Positions 17,545 through 25,433 of a stretch of DNA of 48,482 nucleotides are shown here, in pieces; position 1 is the first letter of the stretch, and each line of letters opens with the position of its first letter. The DNA comes from Gammaproteobacteria bacterium. GTDB taxonomy: Bacteria; Pseudomonadota; Gammaproteobacteria; Burkholderiales; Rhodocyclaceae. The notes beneath the pieces were generated by a model. The model saw nothing but the letters and a program-made list of their open reading frames with translations, had not been told where the DNA came from and ran no database searches. The stretch is taken from NCBI GenBank assembly GCA_029289265.1, contig JARFTX010000023.1, positions 1 through 48,482 of the forward strand, read 5' to 3'. A program made the position numbers and the translations under genes.

Positions 17545-17778
17545 ATGACCACACCCGCCCAACAGCAGAGCGCGATCCCCGCCGCCCTACGAAACTTCGA
17601 TGACCTGCCAGACAGCGCGAACGTTCGTTTGCCTGTCGTGCAGGCGCTCTATGCCTGCAGCCGCGTTACTGTCTGGCGTGGCGTAAAGGCAGGCCGAATT
17701 CCATCTCCGCGACGGCTCGGCACCCGACTCGTTGCGTGGAACGTTGGCGACCTGCGCCGCGCGCTGGCTGCAGCTTGA
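17545..17778 (+). CDS. AlpA-family helix-turn-helix regulator / excisionase-like
   Basis: A 77-residue protein with a MerR-like winged helix: residues about 28-68 hold LPVVQALYACSRVTVWRGV (helix-turn-helix) and KAGRIPSPRRLGTRLVAWN, the AlpA signature. AlpA proteins activate or direct excision of P4-like elements. It is the first gene of a tightly packed plus-strand run, and its stop overlaps the next ATG (TGATG). Confidence 0.8.
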   Translation: MTTPAQQQSAIPAALRNFDDLPDSANVRLPVVQALYACSRVTVWRGVKAGRIPSPRRLGTRLVAWNVGDLRRALAAA

Positions 17779-18086
17779 TGCGGGGCACGATGAAGGCCCC
17801 CAAATGTGACTACGCCGCCATGGCCGGCGACGTAGTCGGTAGTGCAAGCGGAAGTGCTGCAACGATTCTCGCCGAGATACTCGACGAGATCAAGTCGAAG
17901 GTCATGATGGGCGAGTCGATCGCGCCCAGCGACTTCGAGCCGAACCGCCGCCCAGCCTTTTGGGCTGCGATCCGATCGGCGCGCGACGATCTGCCGAACC
18001 TGAAGCCGGGATGGCGGACGATCGAGGAGCGGCACGTCGACGGCATCCGCGTGCGTGAGCGCGTGTATCGGCTGCGGGGGGCGTGA
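17778..18086 (+). CDS. Small hypothetical protein of the replication module
   Basis: A 102-residue protein of unknown function. It is helical at 15-45 (AGDVVGSASGSAATILAEIL) and ends in a basic stretch with GWRTIEERHVDGIRVRERVYRL. The ATG at 17778 overlaps the AlpA stop; 17790 is an alternative. Tight packing on both sides supports cotranscription. Confidence 0.6.
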   Translation: MRGTMKAPKCDYAAMAGDVVGSASGSAATILAEILDEIKSKVMMGESIAPSDFEPNRRPAFWAAIRSARDDLPNLKPGWRTIEERHVDGIRVRERVYRLRGA

Positions 18087-18087
18087 C

Positions 18088-18651
18088 ATGGCGCAGAACA
18101 GGCCAGCCCCTGCATACCAGGAATACGCCGCTGCGATGATGGCGAGGACGGACTACCGCGTCCTGTCGCTCGCCGAACGCGGCCTGCTCTACTCCCTGCG
18201 GCTCGAGTGCTGGGTCAATCAGACGTTGCCCGAGTCGCCCGACGTGCTCGCCCGCGTTCTTGGACTCGACCACGCAGAAGTCGCTAAGGCGCTGCCGGCC
18301 GTTATGCGATTTTTCCGGGGCATCGATGGGCTGATCACTTGCCCCGAGCTCGAGGACTATCGGACGCATTTGGAAGGAATCCGCGAACGTCAGAGCGCGG
18401 GCGGAAGGCGCGGCGCCGAGAAGACCAACGAGGCGCGCGCTCCGAAGCGCACCGAGGTGCTTTCGGGTAACCCGTCGAGTAACCCGTCGAGTAGCCCGTC
18501 GAGTCACCCGTCGGGTAACTTCCGGGTCCTTAGTTCAGTTCAACCCAGCCCAGCCCAGCCAAGGGGAAGGGGTTTCTCTGGAGAGGTATACAGAGAAGTA
18601 GACGGGTGGGGTGACTTCACGACTGGCCCTGAGCAGGAGGTGGAGCGATGA
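18088..18651 (+). CDS. YdaU/DUF1376-like replication-associated protein
   Basis: A 187-residue protein. The N-terminal ~110 residues match the pattern of phage YdaU/DUF1376 proteins: LSLAERGLLYSLRLECW, then LPESPDVLARVLGL and an FFRGIDGLITCPEL segment. The C-terminal half is low-complexity, with a repeated NPSS/SPSS/HPSG linker encoded by a 12-bp tandem repeat (18468-18515). Such proteins usually sit next to a helicase or helicase loader, as here. It overlaps the helicase start by ATGA. Assignment is by pattern and context. Confidence 0.6.
   Translation: MAQNRPAPAYQEYAAAMMARTDYRVLSLAERGLLYSLRLECWVNQTLPESPDVLARVLGLDHAEVAKALPAVMRFFRGIDGLITCPELEDYRTHLEGIRERQSAGGRRGAEKTNEARAPKRTEVLSGNPSSNPSSSPSSHPSGNFRVLSSVQPSPAQPRGRGFSGEVYREVDGWGDFTTGPEQEVER
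18468..18515 (+). repeat. 12-bp tandem repeat, four units, in frame
   Basis: Units taacccgtcgag, taacccgtcgag, tagcccgtcgag, tcacccgtcggg follow each other without gap. They encode a Pro-Ser-rich linker in the YdaU-like protein. The repeat length is a multiple of three, so copy-number change would alter linker length without frameshift. Confidence 0.9.
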
Positions 18652-20240
18652 CGGCCACCTACCAGCTACGGGACTACCAGCGGCGAGGTCTCGATTTCAT
18701 CCGCGCCTTCCTGGCAAGGGGACTGCGGAGGATCATGTTTTACCTGCCAACCGGCGGCGGTAAGACGATCGCCGCCGAGGCCATGATCTGCGGTGCCGTT
18801 GCGAAGGGCCTCCGCGTCCTATTCATCGCCAACCGTAAGCAGTTGGTGGAACAGGCATCGAAGCACCTCGCCCGAGCTGGGATTCGACACGGCATTCTCC
18901 AGGGGGAGAACACGCGTAGCCTCGATGCCAGGGTGTTGGTGTGCTCGATCGACACGATCCACGTTCGCGGCATCCCGAACGATGTAGGGCTGATCATCAT
19001 CGACGAGGCGCACGCGGTTGCCGGGTCCGAGAAGTACAGGAAGCTCCTATTCCGCTACAACCGCGTGCCGGTCGTCGGGCTGTCGGCAACCCCGTTCAGC
19101 GCCGGCCTCGGCAAGCACTACGACGAGCTGCGGGGGGCGCTCTTCCAAGAGCTGGTGGTCGGCGCCACGATCTCGGAACTGATCGAGCTCGGCAACTTGG
19201 TCGACGTGGATGTGTTCGCACCGGCGGAGCCCGACCTTACCGGCGTCAAGACTCAGCGCGGGATGGGTGGCGAGACTGACTACAATGAGACGCAGCTTGC
19301 CAAGGCCGTCGACAAGCCGTCGCTCGTCGGTGACATCGTGGCTCATTGGATGCGCCTGGCGCGCGGCAAGCGGACGGTGGTGTTCTCGACCAACATCCCG
19401 CATTCGCAGCACATCGTAGAAGCGTTCAAGGCCGCGCGAATTCCCGCCGAGCACATCGACTACCACTTCACCGACGACGAGCGCGCCGCCGTGCTCGATC
19501 GCTTCGCGCGGGGTGAAACGACGATCCTCTCGAATGTAGGTTTGCTGGCAGAAGGATGGGACTGCCCGGCGACCGAATGCATGATCTTGGCACGTCCCAC
19601 TAAGAGCTTGATTCGTTTCATTCAGATGACCGGCCGCGTCCTGCGCCAGCACGATGGCAAGACCAAGGCTCTGCTGCTTGATCACAGTGGAACCGTGGTT
19701 CGACTCGGTTTCCCGACCGACGATCTGCCACTCGAGCTCGACGACGGCAACGCAGACAAATCCGGCAGCCGTCAGGAGCGGAAGAAGTCCGAACCCAAGC
19801 CGTGCCCCAAGTGCAAATTTGTTCGGCCGGCCGGTGTGCACGCATGCCCTCAGTGCGGCTTCGCGCCGCAGCGCCAGAGTGACGTGGAGATCCAGGACGG
19901 CGAACTGGTGAGGCTGGACCGCAAGAAGACGGCAGCCAGCCGCTTTGAAAAGGCTGCGACCTACTGTGGGCTGCTTCAGATCGCCCGCGAGCGCCGCCGC
20001 TCGGAAAAGTGGGCTACCCACGCCTACCGTGAGATTTTCGGCGTCTGGCCGCGTGCCCTGCCGCATGTCGATGGCAAACCGAGCGCGGACCTGCGGAAGT
20101 GGGTACAGCACCGAGACATCGCATATGCCAAGGGCCGGGAGAAGGCGCAGCAGGACGCGCTGAGCCCGGTTGAAGGCCGCGCTCGACTTGCCGCCCTCAT
20201 GGCACCGCTGGACGGCGGCAAGGTGGTGATCCATGGGTGA
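18648..20240 (+). CDS. SF2 DEAD/DEAH-box helicase of the island replication module
   Basis: A 530-residue superfamily 2 helicase. Walker A is LPTGGGKT (33-40), motif II IIDEAHA (about 112-118) and motif III GLSATPF. The helicase C domain contains VGLLAEGWDCPA and the motif VI element FIQMTGRVLRQ. A zinc-ribbon (CPKC ... CPQC, about 385-402) follows. It resembles SSL2/RadD-like helicases of phages and integrated elements. The start overlaps the preceding stop and the end overlaps the primase ATG, so one operon is likely. Confidence 0.9.
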   Translation: MTATYQLRDYQRRGLDFIRAFLARGLRRIMFYLPTGGGKTIAAEAMICGAVAKGLRVLFIANRKQLVEQASKHLARAGIRHGILQGENTRSLDARVLVCSIDTIHVRGIPNDVGLIIIDEAHAVAGSEKYRKLLFRYNRVPVVGLSATPFSAGLGKHYDELRGALFQELVVGATISELIELGNLVDVDVFAPAEPDLTGVKTQRGMGGETDYNETQLAKAVDKPSLVGDIVAHWMRLARGKRTVVFSTNIPHSQHIVEAFKAARIPAEHIDYHFTDDERAAVLDRFARGETTILSNVGLLAEGWDCPATECMILARPTKSLIRFIQMTGRVLRQHDGKTKALLLDHSGTVVRLGFPTDDLPLELDDGNADKSGSRQERKKSEPKPCPKCKFVRPAGVHACPQCGFAPQRQSDVEIQDGELVRLDRKKTAASRFEKAATYCGLLQIARERRRSEKWATHAYREIFGVWPRALPHVDGKPSADLRKWVQHRDIAYAKGREKAQQDALSPVEGRARLAALMAPLDGGKVVIHG

Positions 20241-21192
20241 CAAAATCGACGTGCGCACGATCGCACGGGGCCGGTGGCGTGGCATCCTGATGGCACTCGG
20301 GCTGGACGAGCGCACATTGACAGACAAGCACGGGCCCTGCCCGCTGTGCGGCGGCAAGAACCGATTCAGATTCGACGACCGCGAGGGCCGTGGGACCTAC
20401 ATCTGCAACCGCTGCGGCGCGGGTGACGGCGTGCAGCTCGCGATGGGCGTCACTAGGCTGCCCTTCCGCGAGGCGGCCAGGCGCATCGAGGAACTCGCGG
20501 GCGCCGTGCAGCCATCCGTTATCACGCCCGAGCGTTCGGACGATGACAAGCTCGCCGCCCTTCGGCTGAGGAATCGCGAGTCGGCGCCGATCACGAACGC
20601 CGACGAGGCGGTGCGCTACCTGCGCGGCCGCGGCCTCGCGCTACGCGATCTGCCGGAGTCGCTACGACTGCACCGTGGCTTGACCTACTACGACGGCGGA
20701 AAGCAGGTTGGCACTTATCCGGCCATGATCGGCATCGTGACCGATCCGACCGGCCAGGTCGTGTCGATCCATCGTACATACCTGCACAACGGCAAGAAAG
20801 CGCCCGTATCGGCTCCCAAGAAGCTGATGCGGGGCTTGCCTATTGCTGGCGCCGCGATCCGCCTGACGCCGGTTTCAGAATGCATGGGCATTGCCGAGGG
20901 CATCGAGACGGCGTTGGCCGCAAGCGAATTGTTCGAGGTGCCGACGTGGAGTTGCATTAGCACCAGCGGCATCGAGAGCTTCGAGCCACCGGTCGGCGTC
21001 AAGGAAGTCGTGATATTCGCAGATCACGATGAGAACTTCGCTGGGCAGGCAGCTGCGTATCCAGCAGCGCACCGTCTGGCGCTCAAGGGCTTGAAGGTGG
21101 AGGTGTGCGTTCCGCCGTCCGTCGGCGACTGGCTGGACGAGTTGAATCGGCGGAAGGCCGTTACTGAAGCAACAGAAGGGAAACAGACATGA
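20233..21192 (+). CDS. Primase-like protein: zinc finger plus Toprim domain
   Basis: A 319-residue protein combining a P4-alpha/DnaG-type zinc finger (C36-x2-C39 and C58-x2-C61, in CPLCGGKNRFRF and YICNRCGAG) with a C-terminal Toprim domain. The catalytic Glu is in GIAEGIETALAA (about 220) and the DxD-like element is IFADHDEN (about 258-265). It lacks a helicase domain, which is supplied by the upstream gene. It would make primers for element replication. The start at 20233 overlaps the helicase end by 8 bp; the end overlaps the next ATG. Confidence 0.88.
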   Translation: MGDKIDVRTIARGRWRGILMALGLDERTLTDKHGPCPLCGGKNRFRFDDREGRGTYICNRCGAGDGVQLAMGVTRLPFREAARRIEELAGAVQPSVITPERSDDDKLAALRLRNRESAPITNADEAVRYLRGRGLALRDLPESLRLHRGLTYYDGGKQVGTYPAMIGIVTDPTGQVVSIHRTYLHNGKKAPVSAPKKLMRGLPIAGAAIRLTPVSECMGIAEGIETALAASELFEVPTWSCISTSGIESFEPPVGVKEVVIFADHDENFAGQAAAYPAAHRLALKGLKVEVCVPPSVGDWLDELNRRKAVTEATEGKQT

Positions 21193-21632
21193 CAGGAAGA
21201 AAAGTGCCGCCAGCCGCCTGGAAGCCAGGCCAAAGCGGCAATCCGAGGGGCCGACCGAAAGGCGCGCTCAACAAGACGACCCGCGCCGTGCTCGCGCTAA
21301 TGGAAGGAGATGCCGAAAGCATCACGCGCGTCGCGATCGAGGCCGCCAAGGGCGGCGACCTAACGGCGATCAGGCTGGTGCTCGATCGAATAGTTCCGCA
21401 TGCGAGGGAGCGACCGGTCGAACTGCCCAGCCTGCCCGACACAAGCTCGGCAGCAGGGGTGAGCGCAGCGCAGCAGCGCATCCTCGAAGCCGTCGCGAGA
21501 GGCGCCATCACGCCGGGTGAGGCATCGACCTTGAGCAACATCTTGGAGCAACGCCGCCGGTCGATTGAGACGGCACAACTCGAGGCGCGGATCGCTGCCT
21601 TGGAGAGCCCCAACGGGTCTAAGGAGCGATGA
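21189..21632 (+). CDS. DUF5681 domain protein (phage-type)
   Basis: A 147-residue protein opening with the DUF5681 signature WKPGQSGNPRGRPKG (residues 10-24), a basic glycine/arginine motif common in phage and island proteins. A helical middle follows, then a C-terminal coiled coil (ILEQRRRSIETAQLEARIAA). Some relatives lie beside terminase genes, but no large terminase is present here. Function unknown. ATGA overlap with the primase. Confidence 0.7.
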   Translation: MTGRKVPPAAWKPGQSGNPRGRPKGALNKTTRAVLALMEGDAESITRVAIEAAKGGDLTAIRLVLDRIVPHARERPVELPSLPDTSSAAGVSAAQQRILEAVARGAITPGEASTLSNILEQRRRSIETAQLEARIAALESPNGSKER

Positions 21633-21633
21633 C

Positions 21634-21870
21634 ATGAAACTCGACACCCGAATCCGCCGCCTGGAGGCGAAGGCGCAGGCACAAGACGGCCCGGTCGCCG
21701 AGTTGCTGCGCTACGTGCTTGCCTACGGCAGCCACTTGCCGATCGTCGAAGAACCGCAAGACAGTGGCGTCCGGTCCCTCGACCCCATTAAGACCACCAC
21801 CGAGCGCACGGCCGACCTGCTGCGCCTGCTCGGCTACCGCGAATCTCACATTGAGGCATGCATCCGATGA
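21634..21870 (+). CDS. Small 'RRLE' protein 1
   Basis: A 78-residue protein starting MKLDTRIRRLEAKAQAQDG, a short amphipathic helix shared with the next two genes. The rest is helical and charged, with no known family. The ATG follows the DUF5681 stop by one base, and its stop overlaps the next ATG. Confidence 0.55.
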   Translation: MKLDTRIRRLEAKAQAQDGPVAELLRYVLAYGSHLPIVEEPQDSGVRSLDPIKTTTERTADLLRLLGYRESHIEACIR

Positions 21871-22052
21871 CAGGCAAATTGGAACAACGCATTCGCCGAC
21901 TCGAAGGCCCTGACGGCGGCGACGAGCCGCTCGAGTTCACGCTCGTGTTCGTCAGCACGGACGGCACGCCGGACCGCAAGTGCAGGTACGTGGCCGGCGC
22001 ACTCGTTGAGATCGAAGACGAAGCGGAGGTGAGCGATGGCTACGTCGATTGA
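21867..22052 (+). CDS. Small 'RRLE' protein 2
   Basis: A 61-residue acidic protein starting MTGKLEQRIRRLEGPDGGD, followed by a beta-like LEFTLVFVSTDG and an acidic tail. The N-terminal helix matches proteins 1 and 3. ATGA overlap upstream; it overlaps the next gene by 17 bp. Confidence 0.5.
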   Translation: MTGKLEQRIRRLEGPDGGDEPLEFTLVFVSTDGTPDRKCRYVAGALVEIEDEAEVSDGYVD

Positions 22053-22314
22053 ACGCCGTCTGCGGGCGCTGGAGGGCCGCCAAGGGGACCTACGCGCTCA
22101 GCTTACGCCCGAGGAGCAGCGGGCCGCTATCGGGCGACTACTCGCCGACGAGGGGCTGACCGAGGAGCAGGCGGTCGAGCGATTCGGCAGCGTGCCGGCG
22201 TTCGTCCATCACCTCATGTGCCGCCCGGATCCGGACTACACACCGCCGCCCGGCGGCGACATCTTCGAGGCATATCGCGTCGCCTGCCGTGGGCGCAATA
22301 CGGAGGCGACATGA
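22036..22314 (+). CDS. Small 'RRLE' protein 3
   Basis: A 92-residue protein starting MATSIERRLRALEGRQGDL, again the short basic/Leu-rich helix, followed by a helical region (LTPEEQRAAIGRLLADEGL) and a Pro-rich DYTPPPGGDIFEAYRVA end. GGAGGTGAGCG lies upstream of the ATG. No known family. Its stop overlaps the ATG of a truncated frame (22311). Confidence 0.55.
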   Translation: MATSIERRLRALEGRQGDLRAQLTPEEQRAAIGRLLADEGLTEEQAVERFGSVPAFVHHLMCRPDPDYTPPPGGDIFEAYRVACRGRNTEAT

Positions 22315-22385
22315 GCAGCAACATCACCCCGTTCAGTCGCCTCCGTCGAGGCGCGTCGTTAGCATCGCATCGGGTACCTCATTGA
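22311..22385 (+). pseudogene. 24-codon frame, probably the 5' remnant of the next operon gene
   Basis: ATGA coupling with the preceding gene gives a start MSSNITPFSRLRRG, but the frame stops after 24 codons. All seven preceding genes overlap or nearly touch, so this looks like the first codons of a gene whose body was lost. The polycistronic module ends here and the gene-poor scar begins. Confidence 0.4.
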
Positions 22386-22899
22386 TGCTGAAAGCCCTCG
22401 ATCCGTTCTGAGTGACTGGATCGGGGGAGTCGTCTTCGGAAAGCAGCTCCCTGGGTGGCATCATGCCAGCACAGCAAAAGAAGCCCCGCAGGGCGACTGG
22501 AGAGCGCGCCGACGGGCCATTAGGCCGATGCCGGGGCACCTACTCCACCGTATGCGGGGCTGACAATAGTCTGGCCAGGTTGAGGCCGCGACGCAAGAGC
22601 TTGGCGCACAAGAGTTACGCCGAGGCCACTTGGCTTTGCAAACCTCTACGCCGGCTGCGCATCTGGACGGCGTCGCCCATCTTCCGGGCAGCCTTTCGTC
22701 GAAGTCCGAGAAAGTGCTGCTTACCCATCGAGTGACGGCAGCGACGGCGTAGCGCACGTGACGCAAATCGAATCCGGCGACGCGCATGCCGAAGCGCGTC
22801 GCAACGAAGTTGGCCAGCCAAGCTGACATCCGTGAACTTGTGCACGCATCGCACAGCAACTGAGTGTATTCGGTTCAGGCGATCGAGACGGGAGAGGTA

Positions 22900-22970
22900 A
22901 GCCCCGTGCCAGAAATGGTGGACGCTGACAGAGCCGACGGCTCCCGACTTCTCACCGGCCCCACGGGGCT
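22900..22970. other. Cloverleaf-like dyad, possible structured RNA
   Basis: A perfect 9-bp outer stem agccccgtg (22900-22908) / cacggggct (22962-22970) encloses cca-gaaa-tgg (22909-22918, GNRA-type loop), gagcc-gac-ggctc (22931-22943) and a weak ccg/cgg pair (22944-22958). It matches no RNA family I recognise. It may be an RNA element or chance in GC-rich DNA. Confidence 0.3.
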
Positions 22971-23006
22971 CGCCTACATGGTAGTCCGTGCCGTGCAGGA
23001 ACTCAA

Positions 23007-23040
23007 CGTTGGGCTGACGGACACGTTGGGCTGACGGACC
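23007..23040. repeat. 17-bp tandem duplication
   Basis: Two units of cgttgggctgacggac plus one variable base, head to tail, in non-coding DNA upstream of the CGCG-motif gene. It looks like a recent slippage duplication. Confidence 0.85.
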
Positions 23041-23257
23041 TCAAGACCATGACATTCGATGGCGTGCCCGCAGGCACCACGGTGCTAGACTTGGGGCGAC
23101 TGTCCTGGCCCCGAGCGATGGGGACGTTCCGGACGGGCTTGACTTCCGGATTGCCAGCGCATGGGGGCTGCCGTCCGGTCGCAGCGGGTGCGGGTTCGCT
23201 CCCACCCCGGGCAGCCGATCCGACGTTCTGAGCCACCTTCGAACGAGGCTGAAGTCG

Positions 23258-23773
23258 ATGTCGAATTACTTCGAACTGCGCCTGTGCGAGTGCGAGCCCT
23301 ATGCAGGCAAAATTGGCCTTGATGCCTCGGTCTGGATCGACGGCGAACTGCTCGATCAGCCGCACTACATCAGCCTGCCCGAGCTGGTCCACAGCACGCA
23401 CGCGCCCGGAAACTATGAAATTTTCGTGTGCGGCTGCGGCCGCGCGGGATGTGCCGGCGCCGCCGATGTCCGGGTGGTGCACGATGGCAACCTGATCCGC
23501 TGGGCGTGGGACCTGCCGGTGTGCGATTGGAGCGATGACGCCGATCCTGACGCGCCATTTCCGACCAAGCCTATCACCTTCGTGTTCGAGCGCGGGCAGA
23601 TGCTCGAGGCGCTGGAGTCGTTCGTCGCTGCTGCACGCGACCTGATCGGGACGAACCCCTCCAAGTACGATTGGCCTGTGTTCGGCTTTGCGGCGGTCGA
23701 CCTGATCGCCCTCGATCCGAGTAAGCCTTACTTCAGCCCGCGCCTCCGCACTCCCTGGCCTCCATCTCGGTAA
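23258..23773 (+). CDS. CGCGxAGCAG-motif protein, short paralogue
   Basis: A 171-residue protein of a family I cannot name. Its core (residues about 24-88) has VWIDGELLDQ, a LPELVHST helix, APGNYEIFVCGCGRAGCAG (three clustered Cys) and VVHDGNLIRWAWDLPV. The same order of motifs, including TFVFERGQMLEAL and LIALDPS near the end, occurs in the 425-residue island protein at 36882. The Cys cluster C-x-C-x4-C could bind a metal. No signal peptide or membrane helix. It stands alone, plus strand, facing the RM operon tail. Confidence 0.65.
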   Translation: MSNYFELRLCECEPYAGKIGLDASVWIDGELLDQPHYISLPELVHSTHAPGNYEIFVCGCGRAGCAGAADVRVVHDGNLIRWAWDLPVCDWSDDADPDAPFPTKPITFVFERGQMLEALESFVAAARDLIGTNPSKYDWPVFGFAAVDLIALDPSKPYFSPRLRTPWPPSR

Positions 23774-23809
23774 TTCGCCACTCGCCCACGAAGGCGCAGC
23801 TGATCTTCT

Positions 23810-24361
23810 TCATTCGCCGATCTCCAGGCCGGCGCGTCGCCAGAGCGCATCGAAGTCGTCTCCCACGCCCCACCCCACGTTCTGCCCCATCGCGCGGACA
23901 TCATCGAGACGGCCGAGAAAGGTTTCGCGTTGCGCCTCGGCCAGGCTGACCACGATCTTCAGCGCCTGCTCGAACATCCGCACCAGGGCACTGTAGTAAC
24001 CCTCGTCGTCCAGCCCGAACTCGCTGCTGAAACCGATCGCCTGCTCGCAATAGAACACCGTCAGCTCTTCGAGCCCCGCCGGCTGGCCGATGGCCTTCTT
24101 GTAGTCGGCAATCGGCTTCTTGGCCTTGGCGACGGAGTAATCCTGATTCTTGTAGACGTCGGGGCAAAGCCAGCGGTCGATGGTGACCTTGTATGGCTTG
24201 AGCACATCCTCGCCGAGCCCGAAGCGAGCGTGCAGGAAAATCTGGTTGTCCTTGCCGGCCGCGTAAATGTCCTGCACCAATGCAAGCAGGCCGGTCCGGT
24301 CGAAGTCGGCCAGCTTGGTCTTGACGTCGCTCCAGCTTGGCGTGTTCTTCTTCGCAGCCAT
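23810..24361 (-). CDS. DUF6155-like protein, last gene of the RM operon
   Basis: A 183-residue soluble helical protein with the features I associate with DUF6155: YSVAKAKKPIADYKKAIGQP, then ELTVFYCEQAIGFSSEFG and DEGYYSALVRMFEQAL. Function unknown. Its ATG is 5 bp after the RhuM stop, so it is almost certainly cotranscribed with the type III restriction genes. It may modulate the system or be an independent accessory factor. Confidence 0.65.
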   Translation of the reverse strand: MAAKKNTPSWSDVKTKLADFDRTGLLALVQDIYAAGKDNQIFLHARFGLGEDVLKPYKVTIDRWLCPDVYKNQDYSVAKAKKPIADYKKAIGQPAGLEELTVFYCEQAIGFSSEFGLDDEGYYSALVRMFEQALKIVVSLAEAQRETFLGRLDDVRAMGQNVGWGVGDDFDALWRRAGLEIGE

Positions 24362-24366
24362 TTTTC

Positions 24367-25422
24367 CTATGAATCCTTCTTCCTCGGTTGGGGCAGCGCC
24401 TTGGCTGCCTCTTCCAGCGTCCGAACGTTGAACTCGGCCCCTTCTGCCTCGAGTAGGGCGCGGCGCCGGGCGGCGAACTGCTCGTACTCACCTTCGGCGT
24501 GCACATCAGCCTGCTTCTTCGACACGCGTCCAGCGTTCGGTAGAACGTTGCGCTCGTTGAAAGCCAGGAAAGCGTCCAGCTTCTCCGCCCAGTCCTTCAG
24601 GAAGATTTCCTTGCGCCGCCGTGCCTGGTCCTCTGCAAAGTCGAGCCACATCACCACGATGCGGTTAAGCTCGCCGATTTCTACCTCGTTCAGGTAGTTC
24701 TTGGCCACCGTCACGTCGGCCTTCTGCACACTGCCCGATTTCCACGACGTGAGACCCATGTTCGGTCGGTCGCTGTCGGCCCGCTCCAAAATCAGCTCGG
24801 CGGCCGTCTTGCCGGTGACGGCAAAATGCAGTTTGTTCTGGATGACGCGGAAGAACTGTGTCGTCTCGGCCAGCGACGGCGAATAGTCCGCCGCCATGGC
24901 GAAAATTTCCCGCACCCGCAGGTACATCCGGCGCTCGCTCGCCCGGATGTCGCGGATGCGTTCGAGCAACTCGTCGAAGCGATCCGGCACTGCGGAGCCC
25001 GCCACCGGCGGATTCTTCAGCCGCTCATCGTCCAGCGTGAAGCCCTTGACCAGATACTCACGCAGCCGCTCGGTTGCCCAGCGGCGGAACTGGGTACCGC
25101 GCGTGGAACGCACGCGGTAGCCGACGGCCATGATGGCGTCGAGGTTGTAGTGGTCGATCTGGCGCCTGACCTGACGGGAGCCCTCCTGGCGAACTATTAG
25201 GAGTTTCCTAATGGTTGCCTCGGGCTGCAGCTCGCCATCGGCGTACAGGGTCTTCATGTGCTCGTTGATCGTCGGCACCTTGACCTGAAACAACTCGGCC
25301 ATCAGCGCCTGTGTCAGCCACAGGGAGTCCTCGACGAACCGGCATTCGACACGGGTCCGGCCGTCCTCGGTCTCGTAGAGCAGGAATTCGCCGGGAGCGG
25401 GTTGTTCTTCGAGATCGGCCAT
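24367..25422 (-). CDS. RhuM family protein
   Basis: A 351-residue RhuM-family protein. The N-terminal half has WLTQALMAELF, VPTINEHMKTLY, HYNLDAIMAVGYRVRS and RGTQFRRWAT, a DNA-binding-like module also seen in phage antirepressor-type proteins. The C-terminal half has FFRVIQNKLHFAVTGKTAAELI, MGLTSWKSG and AKNYLNEVEIGELNRIV. RhuM was first seen in a Salmonella pathogenicity island and is frequent inside restriction operons, but its activity is not established. The ATG at 25422 follows GGGGGA; a GTG at 25437 overlapping the Res stop is the alternative. Confidence 0.88.
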   Translation of the reverse strand: MADLEEQPAPGEFLLYETEDGRTRVECRFVEDSLWLTQALMAELFQVKVPTINEHMKTLYADGELQPEATIRKLLIVRQEGSRQVRRQIDHYNLDAIMAVGYRVRSTRGTQFRRWATERLREYLVKGFTLDDERLKNPPVAGSAVPDRFDELLERIRDIRASERRMYLRVREIFAMAADYSPSLAETTQFFRVIQNKLHFAVTGKTAAELILERADSDRPNMGLTSWKSGSVQKADVTVAKNYLNEVEIGELNRIVVMWLDFAEDQARRRKEIFLKDWAEKLDAFLAFNERNVLPNAGRVSKKQADVHAEGEYEQFAARRRALLEAEGAEFNVRTLEEAAKALPQPRKKDS

Positions 25423-25433
25423 CACTCCCCCAA

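Larger units (their letters stand above)
22386..23257. other. Gene-poor scar between replication module and cargo
   Basis: About 870 bp with no frame that I can support as a gene on either strand. It holds an imperfect 10-bp inverted repeat (22395-22404 / 22418-22427), a folded-looking dyad (22900-22970), and a 17-bp tandem duplication (23007-23040). Frames on either strand lack a credible start site and family resemblance. It may be the remains of deleted island genes. Confidence 0.5.

Noticed and set aside
18540-18570. Short cagccc repeats as a CRISPR or direct-repeat array
   Set aside because: They are a few bases long, contiguous, and part of the coding tail of the YdaU-like gene. No spaced repeats of CRISPR size occur anywhere in the window.
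22461-22859. A 132-codon minus-strand frame in the island scar as a transposase fragment
   Set aside because: No DDE or other transposase motif, no flanking terminal inverted repeats, no ribosome site, and the composition is Arg/Ser/Cys-rich as in random frames.
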